64,000 nucleotides of DNA from Algisphaera sp039180025 (GCA_039180025.1 JBCDDZ010000001.1:62001-126000); one strand, 5' to 3'. Shown: positions 51,256-60,683, numbered from the stretch's first letter. Made by a program: numbers and translations. The notes: a model not told the origin generated them from the letters alone.

Positions 51256-52462
51256 ATTGCGTACGATGAGCCGATCTACCTGGTTTACGATCAAGGAGGA
51301 TCGGACATGGGACTGCAAGACAAGGTGGTCGTGTGTTTGGATGACGCTCAGCGGGCGGCGCTGCGGAAGATCGTGCGGAGCGGTCGGCACCCATCGGCGT
51401 TGCTACGGCGGGCACACGTCCTGCTCAAGACCGATGCAGACGGGCCGGACGGCTGGAGCGACGAGCGGATCGCCGAGGCGTTGAGCACGACGCGGATGAC
51501 GGTGCGGCGGGTTCGGCAGCAGTTCGTGGTCGAGGGGTTGGACGCGACGCTGCACCGCAAGCGGCCGACCGGTCGGCAGTACCGCAAGCTCGATGGCAAG
51601 CAGGAGGCGCAGCGGGTGGCGATCGCGTGCTCGCCGCCCCCGGAAGGCCGCGGCCGCTGGACGATGAAGCTGATGGCCGACCGGCTGGTGGAGTTGGAAG
51701 TGGTGGAGTCGATCGACCCGGCGACGGTGTGCCGGACGCTCAAAAAAATGAGATCAAGCCCTGGCTCAAGCAGCAGTGGGTGATGCCGCCGAAGGCCAGC
51801 GCGTCGTTCGTCGCGCCGATGGAAGATGTGCTGGAGACCTACGAAAAACCGTACGATCCGGCGCGGCCGGTGGTGTGCGTGGACGAGGGCGGCAAGCAAC
51901 TGATCGGCGAGGTGCGTGAGCCGCGGCCCGTGCGGCCGGGCCGAGCGGCGAGGCAGGACAGCGAGTACAAGCGAGGCGGGATGGCCAACCTGTTCATGGC
52001 CTTCGAGCCGTTGGCGGGCCGGCGTCACGTGGAGGTGACGGCCCGCAAGACCAGCATCGACTTCGCGCACTTCATGAAGCGGCTGGCCGACGAGCACTAC
52101 CCCGACGCCGAGCGGATCGTGCTGGTGTGCGACAACCTGAGCACGCACTCGCCGGCGGCGTTCTACGAGGCGTTCGAGCCCGCCGAGGCCCGACGCCTGA
52201 CCCAACGCTTCGAGTGGCATTACACCCCGAAGCACGGCAGCCCCCGGGGGTGGCTCAACGTCGCGGAGATGGAACAGAGCGTGCTGGCTCGCCAGTGCCT
52301 GGATCGCCGCATCCCCGATCGAGACACGCTGGCCCACGAAGTGGACGCCTGGCAGCGGCAACGCAACGCCACCGTGGTCAGAGTGCAGTGGCAGTTCACC
52401 ACCGCCGATGCCCGCCTCAAGCTACACAAGCTCTACCCGACGATTGAGCTGCAAGGAAACAC
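51240..52462 (+). mobile_element. IS630-family insertion sequence, apparently intact
   Basis: An element of about 1.22 kb between perfect terminal inverted repeats and TA duplications (51238-51239 and 52463-52464). It carries one transposase in two overlapping frames joined by an A7 slip site. The left end interrupts an integrase-like frame. The right end abuts the end of another IS630-type element, so this copy inserted at the TA flanking the older one. Confidence 0.85.
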
Positions 52463-52487
52463 TAGAGCCTTCCTAACCCACCTGTAG
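51307..52487 (+). CDS. IS630-type transposase made by -1 frameshifting
   Basis: The first frame (ATG 51307, with AAGGAGG seven bases upstream) encodes a helix-turn-helix part: LRKIVRSGRHPSALLRRAHV and SDERIAEALSTTRMTVRRVR. At the run of seven A residues (51742-51748) a -1 shift changes TLKK into NEIKPWLKQQW. The second frame holds the DDE core: VVCVDEGGKQ, LVCDNLSTHSPAAF and the Glu in GWLNVAEMEQS. The last nine residues, from about RAFLTHL, are encoded by flanking DNA beyond the terminal repeat. Slippage here is inferred from sequence and known for the family. Confidence 0.8.
52447..52465. repeat. Right terminal inverted repeat of the IS630 element
   Basis: AGCTGCAAGGAAACACTAG mirrors the left end at 51237-51255 over all 19 bases. 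Confidence 0.85.
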
Positions 52488-53190
52488 CGTGTATCCGCAA
52501 TGGCGGATGCAGTTGCGGGCGTCGGAGGCGGTCACCTCGTCGAGGACCGATTGCATCGCGTCCCACAACGCTTGCCGCGTCCGGCAGGCCAGCGAACGCA
52601 GTCGCGGCTTGATCTTGGCGAAGACCATCTCGATCGGGTTGAGGTCCGGCGAGTACGGCGGCAGGAACCGCAGCCGGGCCCCGGCCCCGTGGATCAGTTG
52701 CCGGGTCCTGCCTCGCTTGTGGCTGCGGAGGTTGTCCATGATCACCACGTCCCGGGGCCGTGGCTTGGGCACCAAGACCTGTTCGACGAACGCCTCGAAG
52801 ACATCGCCGTTGATCGCCCCATCGACCACGGTCGAGCACAGCACGCCGTCGGGACCCAGCGCGGCGATCAGCGTGGTGGTCTTCCAGTGACCATGCGGCA
52901 CCCGCTCGATCCGCCGACGCCCGCGGGCAGACCGCCCACGCAGACAGGTCATGTTCGTCTTGGCCCAGGTCTCGTCGATGAACAGGTCACGCCGACGCGG
53001 GGCGGTGGGGCCGCGTCGTTTGAGGCGTCGTCGCCGCCGAGCCTGCCTCAACTTCCAGCGTCGGCGTCGGCGGGCCACGTCGGGCCGATCCTGTTCCGCC
53101 GCGTGGACCGTCTTTTTTTGAACGACCGCTTCATCCGCCGCAACGCCGCGTCGATGCCCGACAGGCTGCCGTGGCCCAGGGCCAGTGGCC
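52463..53190 (-). mobile_element. Second IS630-type element, 5' truncated
   Basis: Read on the minus strand it holds the part of an IS630 transposase from GHGSLSGIDAALRRMKRS (in the first frame) through an A7 run (near 53113-53119) to TVHAAEQDRPDVAR, LFIDETWAKTNMT, VVIMDNLRSHKR and SPDLNPIEMVFAKIK in the second frame. The start of the first frame and one terminus are missing; the break point near 53190 is the end of the AlkX-like gene. The intact end matches the scrap at 12336-12367. Confidence 0.75.
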
Positions 53191-54299
53191 ACCTCGATTG
53201 CCGTCTCCTCTGGCGCATCAACTTTTAGATGGACCGCCTTGACCCGAAGCGTGTCCGATTGGCGGTCGGCTTTCAGATCCACGCGGGCAACGAGGGCCTC
53301 ATCCATCAGAAACGGCAAGACGTAGTAGCCATGGACACGTTTCGCGGCCGGCACATAGATCTCCAGGCGATAACGCATCCCAAAGAGCCGTTCGGTGCGA
53401 TCACGGGTCCAGATGAGCGGATCGAATGGGCAGAGCAGTGCGCGTGAAGCGACTTGGCGCGGAACACGCGTGTTCGGAGCCATGTACGCATCGGGCCAAC
53501 CTTCGACGCTGATAGGCAAAGCCTCGCCAGACTCAACCAGTTCGGCGAGGCGGGCTCGAGCATCTACGACAGGGAATCGGAGATAGTCGCGGAGATCCTT
53601 CTCGGTAGCAATGCCTAAGGCAACGAGCGCACGCCGCATTAGCTCTCGCTGTGCATCCTTACGACTCGGGGTAGATGACTGAGTGACAACTTCGGGCAGT
53701 ACCCGCTCGGTGAGGTCATAGACGCGCTCAAACGTATTGCGCCGAGTATGGGTGCTCACAAGACCCGCCCAGAAGAGCCACTCGATCGCACGCTTGCCTT
53801 CAGACCAGCCCCACCAAGAGCCTCGAGAGCTTCCGCCATCGGTTAACTCACCCGCTGAGAGCGGGCCACGCTTGTCGATCTCGGCCAGGACCGCATCGAT
53901 GAATTTCGCGTTCTCTTTGCGGAAGCGCACAAGGCCGCCGTAGATGCCGGACCCGGCGCGGGCATCATCCATCCGCCACTGCCAGAGCGGGTAGGTTTCT
54001 ACAGGAAGCAAGGACGCCTCATGTCCCCAGTACTCAAACAGTTGACGCCGCTGTCCATCGTAGGATGCGCGATGCAGGACCGCGGGATCGTAGACACCCA
54101 GCCGCGAATAGAGGGTCAAGAGGTGGGCACGCGCGAGGACATTCACCGAATCAATCTGAACGATTCCTAGTTGCTGAACCGCAGTCCCGATCTTGCGGGC
54201 CGTGACAGAGCCTTTCGAGGTGGGTGGCGATCGGTGCAATCCCTGGGCCTTAATGGCGACCCGGCGGGCTTTGGAGATCGAGAGATGTGTGCGGGGCAT
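52473..54299 (-). CDS. YcaQ/AlkX-type DNA glycosylase fused to an IS630 transposase C-terminus
   Basis: Residues 1 to about 368 are a winged-helix (HTH_42) DNA glycosylase of the YcaQ/AlkX kind, which removes crosslinked or alkylated bases. The family's QxD catalytic site is in GIVQIDSVNVLARAHLLTLY, with GYYVLPFLMDEALVARVDLK near the end of the native part. After ETAIEVA (about 53190) the frame runs into the truncated IS630 element, in its second transposase frame, to residue 608. About the last 30-40 native residues are lost. The fusion may still fold, since the catalytic site is N-terminal. The IS-type transposase at 54342 sits only 43 bases upstream of the start, likely separating the gene from its promoter. 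Confidence 0.75.
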   Translation of the reverse strand: MPRTHLSISKARRVAIKAQGLHRSPPTSKGSVTARKIGTAVQQLGIVQIDSVNVLARAHLLTLYSRLGVYDPAVLHRASYDGQRRQLFEYWGHEASLLPVETYPLWQWRMDDARAGSGIYGGLVRFRKENAKFIDAVLAEIDKRGPLSAGELTDGGSSRGSWWGWSEGKRAIEWLFWAGLVSTHTRRNTFERVYDLTERVLPEVVTQSSTPSRKDAQRELMRRALVALGIATEKDLRDYLRFPVVDARARLAELVESGEALPISVEGWPDAYMAPNTRVPRQVASRALLCPFDPLIWTRDRTERLFGMRYRLEIYVPAAKRVHGYYVLPFLMDEALVARVDLKADRQSDTLRVKAVHLKVDAPEETAIEVATGPGPRQPVGHRRGVAADEAVVQKKTVHAAEQDRPDVARRRRRWKLRQARRRRRLKRRGPTAPRRRDLFIDETWAKTNMTCLRGRSARGRRRIERVPHGHWKTTTLIAALGPDGVLCSTVVDGAINGDVFEAFVEQVLVPKPRPRDVVIMDNLRSHKRGRTRQLIHGAGARLRFLPPYSPDLNPIEMVFAKIKPRLRSLACRTRQALWDAMQSVLDEVTASDARNCIRHCGYTLQVG

Positions 54300-54341
54300 T
54301 GTGTAATCACAGAAACAAAGCGAACTGCAGGTGCTACCAAG

Positions 54342-55439
54342 TCATGCAGCCTGCCGATAGTAATGTTTTAACAGCCCACCGAGTTCTGAGTGACAGCCAA
54401 TACGCCCGATCGGGCCGTCGGTTTCTCCCTCATTCAACTGGAGTTGATCTCCGAGTTCCAACACTCGATTACCCACACGCTGATGTGGTCGACGCTCGTT
54501 GTAGAACCGCGTATAAATGTGCAGAATATGACCCAAGTGTCTTCGACTGAAACATGCGAAGTAGTCCAGGCACTCCCGCCGAACAGTGGCAACCCAAGCC
54601 TCCGCGAACGCGTTCGCATTGGGCGCCTGAATCGGTGACTTCACGACCTTGATCTCAGCTGCACCCATCAACTGGTCGAACGCTTTCGTGAACTTCGTGT
54701 CCCGATCGTGGATCAGATGGGTGGCTTGGATCTTTTGATCCTCAAGCCACGTCAATGCGTTACGACCTTGTTGTTGAACCCAAGCCGTGTCGGGGTGGTA
54801 CGTCGTCGGTGAGCCCCAAACCTTCCGGCTGCCGACGTGGACGAACATCAGCACGAAGGCCTGACGCTTGCTAAAGGGCGTCCAGATCGCTTTACTAAAG
54901 AAGTCGCAGGCCACGAGCGTGTTGATGTGGAGCTTGATGAACTGGTCCCAGGGCTGGTAATCCGCGCGATCTGTACGATCGGGCCTCGTGGGCTTGGGAT
55001 AGAGGCCTTCTTCGCGCAGGATCCTGCGGACGCTGGTCTTGCCCACCCTGCAGCGTAGCTTGAGTAGCTCACCGACGATCCGGAGGTAGCCCCAACCCGG
55101 GTTCTCCTTAGCCATCCGGATGATGACTTGGCGAACATCTTTTCCTATCTTCCGGGGGCGGCCGACACGACCTGGTTTGATGCCTAATTCCTGCTCCTTC
55201 ACCCAGCGCTGATAGGTTCTAAATTGGACAATACTGACTATGCCTTTAACCTGATGCTCCAGTTCGGCACCGATGGTCAGGAGCCGGGTCCGTTCCTCTG
55301 GATCGAGGATCAGGCGTTGGCTGGAGATGCGAGATCGGAGGATTCGGTTCTCCTCTTTGAGGAACCGGACCTGGGCGTCACGGTGGGCTGAAAACGACTC
55401 CAACAGGAGGTGTACGAGGGTGTAGATCCACTGATTCAT
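54342..55439 (-). CDS. DDE integrase-core transposase (copy 2)
   Basis: About 365 residues from the ATG at 55439 (MNQWIYTLVHLLLESFSAHR). It shares the domain order of copy 1 at 46346-47398: VGRPRKIGKDVRQVIIRMAK, NPGWGYLRIVGELLKLRCRV, then the core with Asp in LVACDFFSKAIW, Asp in LIHDRDTKFTKA and Glu in AFAEAWVATVRRECLDYF. This copy has no internal stop and is likely functional. An ATG nine bases upstream is an alternative. It lies directly ahead of the AlkX-like gene. Confidence 0.85.
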   Translation of the reverse strand: MNQWIYTLVHLLLESFSAHRDAQVRFLKEENRILRSRISSQRLILDPEERTRLLTIGAELEHQVKGIVSIVQFRTYQRWVKEQELGIKPGRVGRPRKIGKDVRQVIIRMAKENPGWGYLRIVGELLKLRCRVGKTSVRRILREEGLYPKPTRPDRTDRADYQPWDQFIKLHINTLVACDFFSKAIWTPFSKRQAFVLMFVHVGSRKVWGSPTTYHPDTAWVQQQGRNALTWLEDQKIQATHLIHDRDTKFTKAFDQLMGAAEIKVVKSPIQAPNANAFAEAWVATVRRECLDYFACFSRRHLGHILHIYTRFYNERRPHQRVGNRVLELGDQLQLNEGETDGPIGRIGCHSELGGLLKHYYRQAA

Positions 55440-55848
55440 GGCCACCATTATGTCATGCGTAACTCCAGCAATCGCAAGGCGCCGACAATATGGAACAGCC
55501 CTAGACAAGGGCCGGATTTCCCCCAATCCTGATGACCGACTACCGACCGACTCACCCCCTGCATCAACCCCATCGAATCCACCATCTCTCACCTGTTAAT
55601 TCCCTGCTCGTTCCCTGTTACGTCGAGTAGGGAATTCGAAAATCAGCCTTCGTAAGTCTCGTCATGTCAATCGGTAACAGCGGTCGATTTACTGCCTAAA
55701 CCTCCAACTTCCCTGCGAAAACAAAAATATCCCTGTTTTTCGAGCAAAAACAGGGAATATGTACTGAGACTAATTGATATATGGAGGAGAACACACCGGG
55801 CATTCCACGAATACTCGGTTTGTCGCAACTTGTTATGATCCGCATCCG
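55440..55848. other. Intergenic region with TCCCTG repeats ahead of the SulP gene
   Basis: Besides the start of the transposase element it contains repeated TCCCTG words (55601, 55612, 55709, 55730) and inverted AATTCCCT (55598-55605) with AGGGAATT (55629-55636). No gene was found. The hairpin at 55730-55756 is listed separately. Confidence 0.45.
55730..55756. promoter_or_regulatory. Inverted repeat upstream of SulP transporter
   Basis: TCCCTGTTTTT (55730-55740) is exactly complementary to AAAAACAGGGA (55746-55756) across five bases. It stands 93 bases before the transporter start. It may be an operator, or a hairpin left by a mobile element, as minus-strand T-rich sequence follows it. Confidence 0.4.
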
Positions 55849-57564
55849 ATGCGCAAGAGATGGCGTCGGGTTATGAACTTCCGTGAGCGTTTTGACGGCT
55901 TTGACCTTAAGGGTGATCTGTTCGGCGGTATCACGACGGCGGTCATTTCGCTGCCGTTGGCTTTGGCGTTTGGGGTGGCGTCCGGTGCGGGGCCGCAGGC
56001 CGGGCTGTACGGCGCGGTTTTGGTGGGGCTGTTTGCGGCATTGTTTGGGGGGGCACGGACGCTGATCTCCGAGCCCACCGGGCCGATGACGGTGGTCATG
56101 ACCGCGGTGGTGACGGCGCTGATTGCGGCCAACCCGGAGCAGGGGTTGGCGATGGCGTTCGCCGTCGTGATGGTGGCAGGGGCGACCCAGGTGGTCTTGG
56201 GGCTGTGCCGGCTGGGGCGTTATATCGCGCTGATGCCCTACAGCGTGATCTCGGGGTTCATGTCGGGGATCGGGGTGCTGCTGATCCTGATGCAACTCGG
56301 GCCGCTGACTGGCCAGGATTCGCCCGGCGGGGGTGCGGTGGGCGTGGTGATGGCGCTGCCGGAGATGGCGCGGGGTATCCATCTGCCCGAGGCCGGGCTG
56401 GCGCTGCTGACGCTGCTGGTGTTGTTCGCGATGCCTAAAAGCTGGCGGAAGTATTGCCCGCCGCACCTGCTGGCCTTGGTCGTCGGCACGGTCCTGAGTC
56501 TACTCGTCTTTGTTTCCGTCGATCTGCGGCGGATCGGCGAGATCCCGATGGGTCTGCCCACGTTTCGGCTCCCGGTTTTCTCCTACGACCGGTTGACGCT
56601 GATCCTGGTGGAAGGCATCGTCCTCGGGCTGCTGGGCTGTATCGATTCGCTGCTGACGGCGAAGATCGCGGACAGCCTCACGCGGCAGCAGCACGATTCC
56701 AACCGTGAACTGATCGGCCAGGGGGTGGGCAACATGGTCAGCGGCTTGTTCGGCGGGCTGCCGGGAGCGGGAGCGACGATGGGTACGGTAGTCAATATCC
56801 AAGTGGGGGCGCGTTCGCCGGTCGCGGGGATCGTGCGGGCTCTGCTGCTGCTGCTGGTGATCCTGGTGCTGGCGCCGCTGCTAGAGTCGGTGCCGATGGC
56901 GGTGCTGGCGGCGATCGCGTTCAAAGTCGGTTTCGACATCCTGGATTGGAGCTTCCTTAAGCGTGTGCATCTGGTGTCGCGCACCGCCACGTTGATCATG
57001 TATAGCGTGATGGGGCTTACCGTCTTTGTCGATCTCGTGGTGGCGGTCGGGCTCGGGGTGTTTATCGCGAATATCCTGACGATCGACCGTCTGTCCCGGT
57101 TACAGTCGGCGGAGGTCCAGCCGATCACCGCCAGCGGCGAAGAACTATCACTCGATCCGCGGGAGCGTACGGTATTCGAGCAAGGCCACGGTCAAATACT
57201 ATTGATGTATCTCAGCGGGCCGATGATCTTCGGCGTGGCCAACGCGATCACCCGACAGTCTGACGCGGTCAAGAGTAAGCAAGCCAAGGCGCTGATTATC
57301 GACCTTCAGGACGTGCCGATCTTGTCGACCACGATCGCGTTGGCGCTGGAGAACCTGGTGCTCGAAGCGCGCGACGCGGGGATCGCGGTGTCCATCGCCG
57401 GTGCTTCCGGGGAGACCCGGAGCCGACTCGAACGCATCCACAACACCGGCCCGGTGAGCCTGGTTTTTCTCGACACCCGCCTTGCCGCGCTCGAAGCCGC
57501 CTTGGCCGATATCGAGCGGAGCGGAGCGGGAGAGCCAACGAGCCCCGAGACCGTCCAGGCGTAG
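55849..57564 (+). CDS. SulP-family anion transporter with STAS domain
   Basis: About 571 residues. The membrane part opens with GDLFGGITTAVISLPLALAF and includes EPTGPMTVVMTAVV and SVISGFMSGIGVLLILMQLG, all SulP signatures. The C-terminal 120 residues are a STAS domain (ALIIDLQDVPILSTTIALAL). SulP proteins carry sulfate, bicarbonate or other anions with sodium or protons. PEP carboxylase, which consumes bicarbonate, follows on the same strand after 172 bases, so bicarbonate is an attractive substrate, but sequence alone does not decide. ATG 55849 is chosen; ATG 55873 is possible. Confidence 0.88.
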   Translation: MRKRWRRVMNFRERFDGFDLKGDLFGGITTAVISLPLALAFGVASGAGPQAGLYGAVLVGLFAALFGGARTLISEPTGPMTVVMTAVVTALIAANPEQGLAMAFAVVMVAGATQVVLGLCRLGRYIALMPYSVISGFMSGIGVLLILMQLGPLTGQDSPGGGAVGVVMALPEMARGIHLPEAGLALLTLLVLFAMPKSWRKYCPPHLLALVVGTVLSLLVFVSVDLRRIGEIPMGLPTFRLPVFSYDRLTLILVEGIVLGLLGCIDSLLTAKIADSLTRQQHDSNRELIGQGVGNMVSGLFGGLPGAGATMGTVVNIQVGARSPVAGIVRALLLLLVILVLAPLLESVPMAVLAAIAFKVGFDILDWSFLKRVHLVSRTATLIMYSVMGLTVFVDLVVAVGLGVFIANILTIDRLSRLQSAEVQPITASGEELSLDPRERTVFEQGHGQILLMYLSGPMIFGVANAITRQSDAVKSKQAKALIIDLQDVPILSTTIALALENLVLEARDAGIAVSIAGASGETRSRLERIHNTGPVSLVFLDTRLAALEAALADIERSGAGEPTSPETVQA

Positions 57565-57736
57565 GCCTTGGCCCATGCCCGGTAGAAGCGCCCACGGCTC
57601 GTCGTGGCTGCTCCCCGATCCCGATAGACCACGGACCCACAGCCGCCACCGCTCATGACGGCAGAGTGAACCGTGAGGCCGAAAAGGGTCTATGCTTGCC
57701 CGTTTCGCTGAGCATGGACCCGAAAGGAATGGATAG

Positions 57737-60517
57737 ATGAAGGTGCTTGAATCCGATCGTGTCATGGACAGCCTGCGTCTTTTGATGACGGCGTTCGACC
57801 GCATGTTAGGCAGTGTAAAAGAAGACGACGTCGCCGAACAACTGCCATGGCGGCGGTTGTGGCGAGCATCCGACGGCGGGGAAGACGCGCCCGACGGGCC
57901 CTCGCCCCAGCACTTTCCTCCCGGCCGCTTCGAAGATTGTCTGCAGGCTTCCGCGATCGCGTTCCGGTTGCTAAGCCATGCGGAAGAAAACGCGGTGGCG
58001 CAGCGGCGGCGTCACGCGGACCTGGCGGCCGATACGCTCGGCGAGTCGGGTACGTGGGAGCAGGCGTTCGCGTGCGGCCTCAGCCTGGGGCTGGAGCCTG
58101 AAGCGATGGCGCAATGTTTGGCGGCCGTCGAAGTCGAGCCGGTGCTCACCGCCCACCCGACCGAGAGCACACGCCAGACTGTACTGGAGCAGCACCGCCA
58201 GCTCTACCGGCTGATTGTGGAACTGGAAAACAGCATGTGGGCGCCGGCCGAGCGGGCCGACTTCGAAGCGGGGATCGAGGCCTGTCTCGAACGCCTGTGG
58301 CGGACCGGGGAGATCTATTTAGAGAAGCCCGGTCTCGCCGACGAACGCCGGCTGGTGCTTTATTTTCTGCGTGACGTCTTTCCTGCGGTCTTGCCTTGGG
58401 CTTCACGGCGTATCCGCGATGCTTGGCTGAGTTGCGGGCTGCCCGCGGAGAAACTCCGCGGCTTCCAGGCCATGCCGAAAGTCCGGTTCGGCACGTGGGT
58501 CGGCGGCGACCGCGACGGGCACCCGGGCGTCACGGCAAAGGTCACCGAGGAGACGCTCGCGTTATCCAGAGAGACCGCCTGCCAGCTTGTGGATAGCGAA
58601 CTCGCCGGCCTCGCGTCCCGGCTGAGTCTGGCCGTCCGCCGGCAAGCGGCCCCGCCAGAGCTGGCGCACGCGATCAAAGAACGGACGACGCTTCTGCAGG
58701 TCCAGGGCGACGACGTCCGCGCTCGTAACGCGGAAGAGCCTTGGCGGCAATGGCTGAATCTGATGCGTGTCCGCCTCGGGCTCGCCCCGGAAGCGGGGGG
58801 CTACGTGAGCGCGGCGGAAGTGATTATCGATCTGCAATTCTTGCGGTCGACCCTGGAAAACGTGGGGGCCCAGCGTCTGGCGATCCGGGAGGTTGATCCG
58901 GTGTTGGAGCTTACCCGGTGCTTCGGTTTGCACTTGGCGGTACTCGATATCCGACAAAACAGCGCTTTTCACGACCGTGCCCTGGCATCGCTCCTGCATG
59001 AAGCCGGTATCGAGGAGGGGGAAGCGTATCCGGATTGGCCGCTGACGCGGCGTCGCGCACTGCTTAACGACGAACTCGCGACGTCAAGGCCGTTTACCGG
59101 CCAACGCGAAGTGCCCGAGGGCGAAGCCCGCGACGTGCTCGATGCGTACCGGGTTTTGGCCCGCCATATCGAGCGGTTCGGCACGGATGGCCTCGGCGCC
59201 CTGATCGTCAGCATGACACGCAGCGCCGAAGACCTGTTCGCGGTTTACCTGCTGGCCCGCGATGCCGGGCTGTTGCGAGCGGCGGACGGCCGGCATTGGT
59301 GCCCGCTCGAAATCGTGCCGCTGTTCGAGACGATCGATGACCTCGAGCGTGCCCCCGAGATCCTCCGCGATTACCTGTCGCATCCGCTGGTCCGCGAGAG
59401 CCTGCACCAGCAGGCCGCGGCGGCCGATCGCGAGCGTCCGGTTCAGCAAGTCATGGTCGGCTACAGCGACAGCGGCAAAGACGGGGGCATTGTCGCCAGC
59501 TTCTGGAGCCTCTACCGCGCCCAGCAGGCGATGGTCGCCGTCGCGTCTGAATACGGCGTGGACCTGCGCTTCTTTCATGGCCGCGGCGGCTCGATCGGCC
59601 GAGGGTCGGGGCCGACACACCGCTTTATCCGAGCGCTGCCCCGGCAGAGCACGCGGGGACGGCTCCGGCTAACCGAACAGGGCGAGACGATCTCCCAAAA
59701 ATACGCGAACCGCATCACCGCGGCCCACCACCTCGAACTCCTCGGGGCCGGGGTGTTTGCCGCTGCCGTACGGGATCGGCACGAAAACGACTGCGGGGTG
59801 GGGCTGCCCGAACTCATGGATCGCCTGAGCGTCGAAAGCAAGCGGACCTACCGCGGGTTGCTTGAAACCGAAGGGTTCATGGAATTCTTCAGCACGGCCA
59901 CGCCGATCGACGCCATCGAGGCCAGCCGTATCGGTTCTCGGCCGCCCCGGCGCACCGGCCGGCGCACTTTGGCCGACCTCCGGGCGATCCCCTGGGTTTT
60001 CGCCTGGAACCAGTCGCGTTTTGTCCTCCCGGGGTGGTTTGGTTTTGGCAGTGCGGTCGATCAGTTACGGGCGGCAGAGCCCGAGAGCTTCGAGCAGTTG
60101 CTGCGTGCCAAAAGCGAAACCGCTGGCCGGTGGGCACCGTTTCATTATCTGGTCAGCAATGTTGCCACCGCGTGGATGATGGCCTCCCCCGCGCGGATGC
60201 GTGACTACGCGGCGTTGGTCGACGACGCCGAAACCCGCCATATACTCCTGACCCGGATCGAAGAAGAACACGCCCTTACCGGCGCGCTCTTGGAGCGGCT
60301 CTACGCGGCCCCCCTGGCGGAAGCGCGGCCGCGGATTCACGCGGTCCTTTCACTCCGGGACGAAGCCTTGACGCCCGTCCACCGATGCCAGATCGACATG
60401 CTCAGGGAGTGGCGGCATTCGGTCGCCACAGACAAAAACCAAGAAGCTCAGCAAAAACTTTCATCGCTCCTGCTGAGCGTCAACACCATCGCCGCGGGCC
60501 TCGGGGTGACCGGCTAG
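57737..60517 (+). CDS. ppc: Phosphoenolpyruvate carboxylase
   Basis: A 926-residue enzyme that carboxylates PEP with bicarbonate to oxaloacetate, refilling the TCA cycle. Catalytic His140 lies in LTAHPTESTRQ. Other hallmarks are GGDRDGHPGVT, VMVGYSDSGKDGGIVAS and FFHGRGGSIGRGSGPTH, and VLPGWFGFGSA. Length and motif order are normal, although the usual C-terminal NTG is here SVNTIAAGLGVTG. A GGA-type site lies shortly before the ATG at 57737. It is probably transcribed with, or near, the SulP gene. Confidence 0.95.
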   Translation: MKVLESDRVMDSLRLLMTAFDRMLGSVKEDDVAEQLPWRRLWRASDGGEDAPDGPSPQHFPPGRFEDCLQASAIAFRLLSHAEENAVAQRRRHADLAADTLGESGTWEQAFACGLSLGLEPEAMAQCLAAVEVEPVLTAHPTESTRQTVLEQHRQLYRLIVELENSMWAPAERADFEAGIEACLERLWRTGEIYLEKPGLADERRLVLYFLRDVFPAVLPWASRRIRDAWLSCGLPAEKLRGFQAMPKVRFGTWVGGDRDGHPGVTAKVTEETLALSRETACQLVDSELAGLASRLSLAVRRQAAPPELAHAIKERTTLLQVQGDDVRARNAEEPWRQWLNLMRVRLGLAPEAGGYVSAAEVIIDLQFLRSTLENVGAQRLAIREVDPVLELTRCFGLHLAVLDIRQNSAFHDRALASLLHEAGIEEGEAYPDWPLTRRRALLNDELATSRPFTGQREVPEGEARDVLDAYRVLARHIERFGTDGLGALIVSMTRSAEDLFAVYLLARDAGLLRAADGRHWCPLEIVPLFETIDDLERAPEILRDYLSHPLVRESLHQQAAAADRERPVQQVMVGYSDSGKDGGIVASFWSLYRAQQAMVAVASEYGVDLRFFHGRGGSIGRGSGPTHRFIRALPRQSTRGRLRLTEQGETISQKYANRITAAHHLELLGAGVFAAAVRDRHENDCGVGLPELMDRLSVESKRTYRGLLETEGFMEFFSTATPIDAIEASRIGSRPPRRTGRRTLADLRAIPWVFAWNQSRFVLPGWFGFGSAVDQLRAAEPESFEQLLRAKSETAGRWAPFHYLVSNVATAWMMASPARMRDYAALVDDAETRHILLTRIEEEHALTGALLERLYAAPLAEARPRIHAVLSLRDEALTPVHRCQIDMLREWRHSVATDKNQEAQQKLSSLLLSVNTIAAGLGVTG

Positions 60518-60534
60518 AGCGTTCGGCTTCAGCC

Positions 60535-60670
60535 CAAACACAAGGGCCACGTCTGGAGCGACGACTTCGTGCAGACCCGACCCCGCGATACTCGGGGCTT
60601 CCGTATGTGGGCGATCATCGACGGGTCACACGGGAGTGCTTAGCGATCGATAGGGCGCGGAACCTGAACC
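60535..60670 (+). pseudogene. Scrap of an IS3-family transposase
   Basis: KHKGHVWSDDFVQTRPRDTR and GFRMWAIID are followed, in a neighbouring frame, by VTRECLAIDRARNLN. This is the first catalytic block of IS3 OrfB (x-W-S-x-D-F-V, then I-I-D-E-F-T-R-E-C-L). About 45 codons remain, with one frame change. It lies directly behind the ppc gene. Confidence 0.65.
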
Positions 60671-60683
60671 ACGCTGTGGCGTC

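Noticed and set aside
46346..55439. Composite transposon formed by the two related transposase copies
   Set aside because: The copies differ, one has a stop in its leader, matching terminal repeats could not be found, and the interval is full of unrelated insertions.
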